The notes beneath the pieces were generated by a model, which was not told where the DNA came from, did not search any database, and saw only the letters and a program-made list of their open reading frames with translations. Of a stretch of DNA of 64,000 nucleotides, positions 57,798 through 64,000 are shown one piece after another; positions within the stretch are counted from its first letter, which is position 1; each line of letters begins with the position of its first letter. The position numbers and the translations under genes are program-made. Origin of the DNA: Dasania phycosphaerae (GTDB lineage: Bacteria > Pseudomonadota > Gammaproteobacteria > Pseudomonadales > Dasaniaceae); NCBI RefSeq assembly GCF_026891035.1, contig NZ_JAPTGG010000003.1, positions 248,001 to 312,000 of the forward strand, given 5' to 3'.

Positions 57798-59519
57798 TTA
57801 TTTACGGTTACGTATGCTGTTGACAACTTTTGATAGGGCATCTTCAAAGTGGTCGCCATTATCCAGAATTTCAGCTTGCTTGGTAGCTAGCTGCGCGATT
57901 AACTCTTGTTTTAAAACTTCGCAATCTTTAATGCCCTGCTGGTTTACAAAAATATAATTGCTGGCTTGCTTGGTAATGGCCGCAAGCTTGCACTCGCGTG
58001 CTTGGCCATTGCGATAAAAGCGTACTCGGCCGCCAGTGTTAAGTTTGTGTAATAGTAGGCTGTATTTTTGTTGCTCGTTGAAGGAAAGCTCGGGCTGGCG
58101 TACGGCCGCCAGACGCTCTTGTTGGCGCTGTTTTTGTTGGGCTAAAGCCTGGGCTTCGGCCAGCGCTTTTTTCTGGTCGGCTAAACGTTGTTGTACTTGC
58201 GCCTGTTGTTGCTTTTTCTTTTCGTTTGCTAGTGCTAGGTTTTTTTGCAGTGCCTGTTGTTGAGCGCTGAGTAGTTTTTCTAACAATATGGAGGCGGTTT
58301 GCATAATACGGCACTGATGCGGTAGTGCAGTAATACTATTGTTAGAGAGTTTGTAAGCCATTTCTTCATAGCTGTATTGGCAGGCTTTTACCCCTAGGTA
58401 ATTGCTGAACAATAGTTGTTGGCTGTCACTGAGTTTTAATAATAATTTAATCGCCTGTACTTGCCCGTCTACTTTATGGCTAAGCCAAAGTTGTGGCTTT
58501 AGTTGGTTCACTTTTTTTAATAAGTTGCCGCTAATTTTGGTGTGGCTGTCATTGAGTGGATTATTGTCTAGTAGCACGCAGGGGCTGCGCTCTATAGCTT
58601 CGCCTTTTAATATGCGCAGGTGTTGGCTTTCTATAGTAGCCAATGTTGATGCGAGTTTGTCGGGTTGGTGTTTAAGGCTGGCTAAATTTTCGGCCAGCTC
58701 TTCCTGTAAATGCCCTATCACTCTATAGATACGCTGCTGGGTGTCGTTATCTTCTGGGTCGTAGGGTTTAAAAGTCCAGATAAAGGTTTCGGTAAGTTTT
58801 TTTAAACGGTGAAACTCGGCCTGCATATTTTCGCTGTTAATCAGCAGCAAGATAATGGATTCGTGCCAGCTATTTTGTAAAAAATCTTGTATACAGCTAG
58901 GTAGTAGCTGTTGCTCCATTTTCTCATTAATAATGCGGGTGGCCATTTGTTGGCTGCGTTTGGCTTTTAAGGCACCGCTTTCGGCGGCGATAACGCGCTG
59001 CTCTAATTTGCTAATGCGGGCATCGTGTTGCTCAAAAAACACCTTGAGGCTGTTGTGCTGATAGTCCAGCTTGTCTTGCTGCCAGTTGGTTATTAGCTTG
59101 GCAATGGCTTGCTGTAATTGCTGTAAAAAACGTTGACTGGCTCTGTTGTCATTGGCATACCAGCCTATACAGTGTTGTTGTATATTGGCTAGCAAGTCTA
59201 TAAAGGGGTGTGGCTGCCAAGCCCACTTTGCGTTGTTTAATTGTAAGTCTGCCATGATGAGCAGTAGTGGGTTTAGTGCCTGCTGTATTTCGCCAGCTAA
59301 CTTATGGCCTAGGCAGTAGTTGCTGAATAATTGCTCGCAAAAGCGCAGCTGTGCGTAGTGCTCTTGGCTCAGGCTTTCTAAGGGGTCTAGCTGTTGCTCT
59401 AGAGTGGGTAGTAATTGTTTGCTGTCTAGATGGTCTATTTTACGCAGTAGCGCCAGTAGCTGAGCGAGGTTTAACTGGCTGGGTTTTTGCTCGGCTTGCG
59501 GGTAACAAAAATTGAGCAA
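57798..59519 (-). CDS. DUF1631 family protein (N-terminus uncertain)
   Basis: From a TTG at 59519 this encodes 573 residues, mostly helical, with a Gln/Lys-rich coiled coil near 425-475. The C-terminal module (GGRVRFYRNGQARECKLAAITKQASNYIFVNQQG in two blocks) marks DUF1631. Relatives in Pseudomonas are usually longer (over 700, from memory). No ribosome binding site precedes the TTG, and the same frame stays open with protein-like content for about 37 more codons upstream without ATG, GTG or TTG. The pairing with PilZ suggests a link to c-di-GMP, which is inference. Confidence 0.7.
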   Translation of the reverse strand: MLNFCYPQAEQKPSQLNLAQLLALLRKIDHLDSKQLLPTLEQQLDPLESLSQEHYAQLRFCEQLFSNYCLGHKLAGEIQQALNPLLLIMADLQLNNAKWAWQPHPFIDLLANIQQHCIGWYANDNRASQRFLQQLQQAIAKLITNWQQDKLDYQHNSLKVFFEQHDARISKLEQRVIAAESGALKAKRSQQMATRIINEKMEQQLLPSCIQDFLQNSWHESIILLLINSENMQAEFHRLKKLTETFIWTFKPYDPEDNDTQQRIYRVIGHLQEELAENLASLKHQPDKLASTLATIESQHLRILKGEAIERSPCVLLDNNPLNDSHTKISGNLLKKVNQLKPQLWLSHKVDGQVQAIKLLLKLSDSQQLLFSNYLGVKACQYSYEEMAYKLSNNSITALPHQCRIMQTASILLEKLLSAQQQALQKNLALANEKKKQQQAQVQQRLADQKKALAEAQALAQQKQRQQERLAAVRQPELSFNEQQKYSLLLHKLNTGGRVRFYRNGQARECKLAAITKQASNYIFVNQQGIKDCEVLKQELIAQLATKQAEILDNGDHFEDALSKVVNSIRNRK

Positions 59520-59697
59520 GCTAGAGAAAGCGCCATTGTCATTTTGAATTAGCGCATCTAAGGTTTCGAAGTGGCTGCTGGTAGTACTGATGGCTAGGCT
59601 CTCGCTTGCTGGTGTAGGCGGTGGTTAGTTGTGTTGGCTGGGTAGCACTTAGTCATAACGGCTAAGTATATAGTAAAAAATTGATTTGGCTGAGGGC

Positions 59698-60165
59698 TTA
59701 GCCGCTGCTTTTTAAAGGGCTAATTAAAGCTTGGTGTTCGGCGGCTGCGAGGTTTTTGAGATCGTGCAGGGCCAAGTCAACTTTTTCAAAGGCCTGGCGC
59801 AGAGCCGGGTCTTTTTTGAGTATGAGGTTGTTGCCTAAAATTTGATTGATATAGCTAATGGCGCGTTCGGTTTTTTGTTGGTAGTCGTTATAGCTATCGG
59901 GCTTGTTGGCGGGCAACTGTTCTTCTACCAAGGTGTGGCGGCCGTTGATAATTTGTTGCTGCATGGCCGGTAATCTAAAGGCGCTTAAAAAAGCTTGTAT
60001 ATCATTGCGTAGGCCGGCGGTGTTAACCCCCATGGGCTCAACGGGGTTGTCATTCCAGCACTCTATTGCGCCGTTGCTGCTGTAATACACTTCATGCACT
60101 TGGTAGACCTGCTCATTATTGAGCGGGTCGGTTTTTTTGATGATGCGATAGTTCCAGCTAGTCAT
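59698..60165 (-). CDS. Conserved hypothetical protein
   Basis: I do not recognise a named family with certainty. The 155-residue product begins MTSWNYRIIKKTD, followed by YQVHEVYYSSNGAIECWNDNPVEPMG. This pattern resembles small uncharacterised proteins that start WNYRVI and carry a Y-Y-D/S-x-x-G strand. A helical segment (about 60-145) follows. There is no signal peptide or membrane segment. It lies alone between moaA and the DUF1631 gene. Confidence 0.7.
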   Translation of the reverse strand: MTSWNYRIIKKTDPLNNEQVYQVHEVYYSSNGAIECWNDNPVEPMGVNTAGLRNDIQAFLSAFRLPAMQQQIINGRHTLVEEQLPANKPDSYNDYQQKTERAISYINQILGNNLILKKDPALRQAFEKVDLALHDLKNLAAAEHQALISPLKSSG

Positions 60166-60319
60166 GAGCGAACCAACAGGCCTGTTAGAGTTATTGGAGT
60201 GACTGCGTGTTATGGGCCATGTGCCGCCTATGATAGAAGCGGCGTGTTTGTCTAGGCAAGTCTTTTTAATAATGAGGGCTAAAAGGCTGTGGTTTTGTTA
60301 TGGCGGTCACAGATTGCGG

Positions 60320-61333
60320 CTAGCCGCCGGTCATATTCATAAAGCGTAGGATTTGGGGGCTGTCGTCTAGCTCAAAATGATGGCGCTCGGGTTTTAAGTC
60401 CATAGCCGCGATGATGGTTTGTTTTAAGGCGGCTTTGTCGCCACCGTTGCGGATAATGGCGCGCAAGTCTACCGAGTGTTCGTTACCTAGGCAGAGCAAT
60501 AAGCGGCCTTCGGCAGTAACCCGCACGCGGTTACATAAATGGCAAAAGTTATGGCTGTGCGGTGAGATAAAGCCCACCCGCGTATGGCTATTGGCCAGTG
60601 CATAATAGCGTGAGGGGCCGCCGGTGTGTTCGTCTATGGGGCTAAGCGTATGTTGCTGGCTTAGTTGCTGCTGTATTTCATCACTGGAATAGAAGCTGAG
60701 CTGGCGATTGTGTTCGTCTATTAAGCCCAGCGGCATCTCTTCTATAAAGGCGATGTCTATGCCTTTGTCACAGGCGAAATTCACCAAGTCTAAGACTTCG
60801 TGCTCGTTGCGGCCTTTTAATATCACCGCATTGATTTTGATGCGCTCAAAACCTGCCGCTATGGCGCTGTCTATGCCTTTAAGTACTTGCTGTAAGTCGC
60901 CAGTGCGGGTGAGCTGCTTAAAGCGCTGGGGGTCTAGGCTGTCCAGGCTAATATTAATGCGCTTTACGCCTTTGGCTTTGAGTTCACCGGCATATTTTTG
61001 TAGCTGTGAGCCATTGGTGGTGAGGGTAAGCTCATCTAAACTGGCGATGCCGCCTATATGTTCTATTAGCGATAAAATATTTTTGCGCACCAAGGGCTCG
61101 CCGCCGGTGAGGCGTATGCGCTTGACCCCTAACTCAGTAAAGGCATCTGCCACTAAGGCTAGCTCTTCTAAGCTCAGTACCTGCTGCCTCGGCACGAAAG
61201 TCATGTCTTCGGCCATGCAGTAAACGCAGCGAAAATCACAGCGGTCAGTGACGGAGATGCGTACATAGTCCACGTGGCGACCAAATTTGTCGACCAGGGT
61301 GTGGCTGGGTAGAGCTGAGCTAGGCGTATTCAT
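60320..61333 (-). CDS. moaA: GTP 3',8-cyclase MoaA
   Basis: MoaA is the radical SAM enzyme that starts molybdenum cofactor synthesis from GTP. The 337-residue product has the N-terminal cluster motif CDFRCVYC, the LTGGEPLVRKN block, the second cluster ligands in CHLCNRVRVTAEGRLLLCLG, and the functional C-terminal Gly-Gly (MNMTGG). moaC and other moa genes are not adjacent. Confidence 0.97.
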   Translation of the reverse strand: MNTPSSALPSHTLVDKFGRHVDYVRISVTDRCDFRCVYCMAEDMTFVPRQQVLSLEELALVADAFTELGVKRIRLTGGEPLVRKNILSLIEHIGGIASLDELTLTTNGSQLQKYAGELKAKGVKRINISLDSLDPQRFKQLTRTGDLQQVLKGIDSAIAAGFERIKINAVILKGRNEHEVLDLVNFACDKGIDIAFIEEMPLGLIDEHNRQLSFYSSDEIQQQLSQQHTLSPIDEHTGGPSRYYALANSHTRVGFISPHSHNFCHLCNRVRVTAEGRLLLCLGNEHSVDLRAIIRNGGDKAALKQTIIAAMDLKPERHHFELDDSPQILRFMNMTGG

Positions 61334-61392
61334 AGCGTCAATGGTACCCTTGCGGCCTAATAAAACAAATAAGCACGGTCAGGCATAATCAA

Positions 61393-62784
61393 ATGGTAGT
61401 TATACGTAACGCCCTACTTTATCTAGGGCCCTTATTAGCGCTAACGCTTTACGGGGCTTTAATTGCACTGGAATTTAATAGCCAAATTGCTATCACAGCG
61501 GCGGTGGGCCTGCTCTGTGTGCTGTGGTGGATTTTTGAACCCATACCCATACCGGTGACGTCACTGCTGCCTCTGGCCCTGTTTCAGCTCACCGGCGTAT
61601 TGGATAAAAACCAAGTGGCGCAGGCCTATGGCAGCCCTTTAATTCTATTGCTGCTGGGGGGCTTTATGCTATCCAAAGCCATGGAGAGCAGTGGCGCTCA
61701 CCGGCGCATGGCCCTGGCTATGGTGAGGCTATGCGGTGGCGGTTCCAGCCGCCAGTTGTTGCTGGGGTTTATGCTGGCCTCGGCGGCATTAAGTATGTGG
61801 ATATCCAATACCGCCACCACCTTAATGTTGTTGCCGGTGGCAATCGCGGTATTGGAAAAGTCTGAGGATAAACAGCTGGCGCTGCCGTTAATGTTGGGGG
61901 TGGCCTATGCCGCCAGCATAGGGGGCATAGGCACCCCTATAGGTACGCCGCCTAATCTGGTGTTTATGCAGGTCTATGAACAGAGCACCGGTGAGGTGAT
62001 TACCTTTAGCCAGTGGATGGGCTGGGGCTTGCCGGTGGTGCTGTGCATGATACCGCTGGCGGCTTGGTGGCTGGGTCGCTCGCTGCACTATAAAGAGGGC
62101 TTTCATATAGAGGCTGTGGGCCAGTGGTCGGTGGCAGAGCGGCGGGTACTCACTATTTTTGCGCTTACGGCATTGGCCTGGATCACCCGGCAAGAACCTT
62201 TTGGTGGCTGGAGCCATTGGCTGAATATGCCTGAGGCCAATGATGCCTCGGTAGCTTTATTGGCCGTGGCTTTGATGTTTATTGTGCCCGGAGCTAACAA
62301 TGCGCAGGGTGAGCCGCAGCGGCTGCTGGATTGGCCTACGGCCTGCAGTATTCCTTGGGGGGTGTTGCTGCTGTTTGGTGGTGGTATCTGTTTGGCCAAA
62401 GCCTTTTCAGTGTCTGGCTTAAGTGGCCTGTTAGGTGACAACTTGGCGGGCTTGGCTTACTGGCCTGTGTGGTTAATGGTGATAGCCATTAGTTTGGGGG
62501 TGACCTTTTTAACGGAGTGTACCAGTAATACTGCCAGCACTGTTTTGCTGATGCCGGTATTAGCCGCTGCAGGTTTGGCTGCCGGTATCGATATTAAATT
62601 ATTAATGGTGCCCGCCGCCATGAGCGCCAGTTGCGCCTTTATGTTGCCGGTGGCTACGGCCCCTAACAGCATTGTGTATGGCAGCGGCTATGTCACAACT
62701 AGGCAAATGGTGCGCGAAGGGGTGGTGTTAAACATCATGGGCGCGGTAATTATAAGCACGGTTTGTTATTGCTTGTTAATCTAA
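61393..62784 (+). CDS. DASS/SLC13 family sodium-coupled anion transporter
   Basis: The 463-residue protein has 11 or so membrane helices. The two SNT motifs that bind sodium and substrate are in ISNTATTLML and TECTSNTASTVLL, and GGIGTPIGTPPNLVF follows the first. Relatives import C4-dicarboxylates, citrate or sulfate; the substrate cannot be told here. It is divergent from moaA with 59 bases between. Confidence 0.92.
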   Translation: MVVIRNALLYLGPLLALTLYGALIALEFNSQIAITAAVGLLCVLWWIFEPIPIPVTSLLPLALFQLTGVLDKNQVAQAYGSPLILLLLGGFMLSKAMESSGAHRRMALAMVRLCGGGSSRQLLLGFMLASAALSMWISNTATTLMLLPVAIAVLEKSEDKQLALPLMLGVAYAASIGGIGTPIGTPPNLVFMQVYEQSTGEVITFSQWMGWGLPVVLCMIPLAAWWLGRSLHYKEGFHIEAVGQWSVAERRVLTIFALTALAWITRQEPFGGWSHWLNMPEANDASVALLAVALMFIVPGANNAQGEPQRLLDWPTACSIPWGVLLLFGGGICLAKAFSVSGLSGLLGDNLAGLAYWPVWLMVIAISLGVTFLTECTSNTASTVLLMPVLAAAGLAAGIDIKLLMVPAAMSASCAFMLPVATAPNSIVYGSGYVTTRQMVREGVVLNIMGAVIISTVCYCLLI

Positions 62785-62864
62785 GGAAGGCCTTATTTTT
62801 TAAATCGTCGTGGGCGCATATGCGCTAGGCTTAAGCTAATGGAAGCGAGATAAATGGAGTAATC

Positions 62865-64000
62865 GTGATTTTATCGCAGCTGAAAGTATTAATAGCCGAA
62901 GACGATCTATTCTCACAGCAGCTATTGGTAGGGCTTACTAAGGATATAGGTGTTAGCGATATCCATACCGCCAGTTCTGGCACTCAAGTGTTAGCAAAAA
63001 TTGATAGTGAGCTTAATCCCGATATTTTGCTGTGTGATTTACAGATGCCAGGGGGCGACGGCATAGATCTGTTGCGTTCACTGGGTGAACGGAAATTTAA
63101 CGGTGAGATCATTATTATTAGCGGCTGCGATAAGCGTATTATTAAAGCCGCTTGCAGCACCGCTTTAAATCACCATTTGAATTTAACCGGCAGCATAGAA
63201 AAGCCGGTAGATGCCAATAAGTTGCAGCGTTTACTGCGCTATTGTGGCGGCGCAAAACCGCCTAGGCCGGTAATAGATGCGGGCCTGGTTTTTACTAGAG
63301 AAGAGATCAGTGGCGCAATACGCAGTGGCCACATCCTGCCCTATTTTCAAGCTCAGGTAGATATACACAGCGGGGCATTAATCGGTGTTGAGTGTTTAGC
63401 CCGCTGGCAACACCCAGCTAGAGGTCTATTACAGCCCGCCGATTTTTTACGGCAGGTGGCTGAGTTTGATTTACTAGAACCTTTTAATGAGTTGATGTTT
63501 ACTTCAGCCTTAAAAGATTACAAGGCGTTGTGTCAGCAGCATGAGGTTCCTTATTTGGCTTTTAATATGCCCCCCGAAAGCCTGCACCATAGTAATGTGG
63601 CGGCTAAATATCAGCAGTGGGTAAAGTCAGCGGGCTTAGAGCCTAGTAATATAGTGATAGAGGTGCTGGAAAGTGATTACCATGCGGGCCATGAATTGCC
63701 CGTGGTGGTGTTAAATCATTTTCGGCTTAAGGGCTTTGGTTTATCGGTAGATGACTTTGGCACAGGCTATTCCAGCTTAGACCGGGTGAGTAAAATCCCA
63801 GTTACCGGTATAAAAATTGATAGGCGTTTTGTTACAGAGGCGCATCAAGATGAAGTGGCACAGGCGGTAATACGCAATACGGTACACTTGGCCAAAGAGC
63901 TTAATATCCCCGCCTTGGCAGAAGGCGTAGAAACCAAAGCCGAATGGGATTTAATGCGGGAGCTGGGTTGTGATGCCATACAGGGCTTTGTTGTGGCCAG
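62865..64000 (+). CDS. Response regulator with EAL phosphodiesterase domain (3' end off window)
   Basis: A GTG start at 62865 with GGAG at 62856-62859 opens a frame that is still open at base 64000 (378 codons). A receiver domain comes first: acidic pair in IAEDD, phospho-acceptor Asp in LLCDLQMPGG, Ser in IISGCD, Lys in IEKPV. An EAL domain follows. Its metal and catalytic residues are present (GVECLARW, AFNMPPESL, IEVLES, DDFGTGYSS, IKID, AEGVE), so c-di-GMP hydrolysis is expected. The architecture is that of RocR of Pseudomonas aeruginosa. No partner kinase is adjacent. Confidence 0.93.
   Translation, partial: MILSQLKVLIAEDDLFSQQLLVGLTKDIGVSDIHTASSGTQVLAKIDSELNPDILLCDLQMPGGDGIDLLRSLGERKFNGEIIIISGCDKRIIKAACSTALNHHLNLTGSIEKPVDANKLQRLLRYCGGAKPPRPVIDAGLVFTREEISGAIRSGHILPYFQAQVDIHSGALIGVECLARWQHPARGLLQPADFLRQVAEFDLLEPFNELMFTSALKDYKALCQQHEVPYLAFNMPPESLHHSNVAAKYQQWVKSAGLEPSNIVIEVLESDYHAGHELPVVVLNHFRLKGFGLSVDDFGTGYSSLDRVSKIPVTGIKIDRRFVTEAHQDEVAQAVIRNTVHLAKELNIPALAEGVETKAEWDLMRELGCDAIQGFVVA

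Overview
The window is chromosomal DNA from a gammaproteobacterium, most likely a marine member of the Cellvibrionales/Spongiibacteraceae or a near relative of Pseudomonas. This placement is inferred from gene content and order and was not computed. Diagnostic neighbourhoods are ygfA-6S RNA-zapA, ygfB-pepP-ubiH-ubiI, trxA-rho-ubiD with a divergent ppx, rppH-ptsP-lgt-thyA-folA, and an ABC-F gene-TIGR02444-algP-FKBP-algQ-dsbB group. The window is almost wholly housekeeping. I see no insertion sequence, prophage, tRNA, rRNA or CRISPR array.

Layout. 0-4.7 kb: a chemoreceptor cut by the window start, rpiA, ilvA and a probable 30-residue membrane protein. 4.7-11.4 kb: 5-formyl-THF cyclo-ligase, 6S RNA with its promoter, zapA, a ZapB-like coiled coil, ygfB, pepP, two ubiquinone hydroxylases in a translationally coupled chain, and gcvH. 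11.4-21.5 kb: an HDOD protein, rlmI, an imelysin-like lipoprotein with a HAD phosphatase, rppH, ptsP, a TANGO2/NRDE protein, lgt, thyA and folA. 21.7-26.8 kb: one tight operon for a TtpC-type TonB system (DUF3450, TtpC/ExbB, ExbB, ExbD, TonB, TPR protein), closed by a strong terminator. 26.9-33.4 kb, minus strand: trxA, rho, ubiD, hemW, ilvD. 33.6-41.1 kb: ppx, an orphan hybrid kinase, elbB, dbpA and a PatB-type lyase. 41.1-48.4 kb, minus strand: htpX, fadE, exoD, a GFA protein, a DUF1275 membrane protein and yheS. 48.5-55.7 kb: TIGR02444, algP, a FKBP lipoprotein, a WD40 lipoprotein, rsd/algQ, a dsbB-lrgA-lrgB operon, a FliL-like protein and acpH. 55.7-64 kb: gshA, a DUF1631-PilZ pair, an unknown protein, moaA, a DASS transporter, and a RocR-like REC-EAL phosphodiesterase cut by the window end.

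The most unusual signal is not a gene. At least seven gaps between 26.8 and 51.2 kb carry short period-7 arrays whose units differ between sites (AGCTACA, AGTCGCT, AGTTCCT, AGATTAA and others) but nearly all begin with AG in the same phase. At two sites the arrays face each other and can form a hairpin. At two others they run into a gene's stop codon. The next most interesting items are the small membrane ORF at 4596-4688 with a cluster of TGTGA half-sites upstream, a rho leader ORF that overlaps the rho start as ATGA, and a DUF1631 gene whose coding-like frame continues upstream of any normal start codon.
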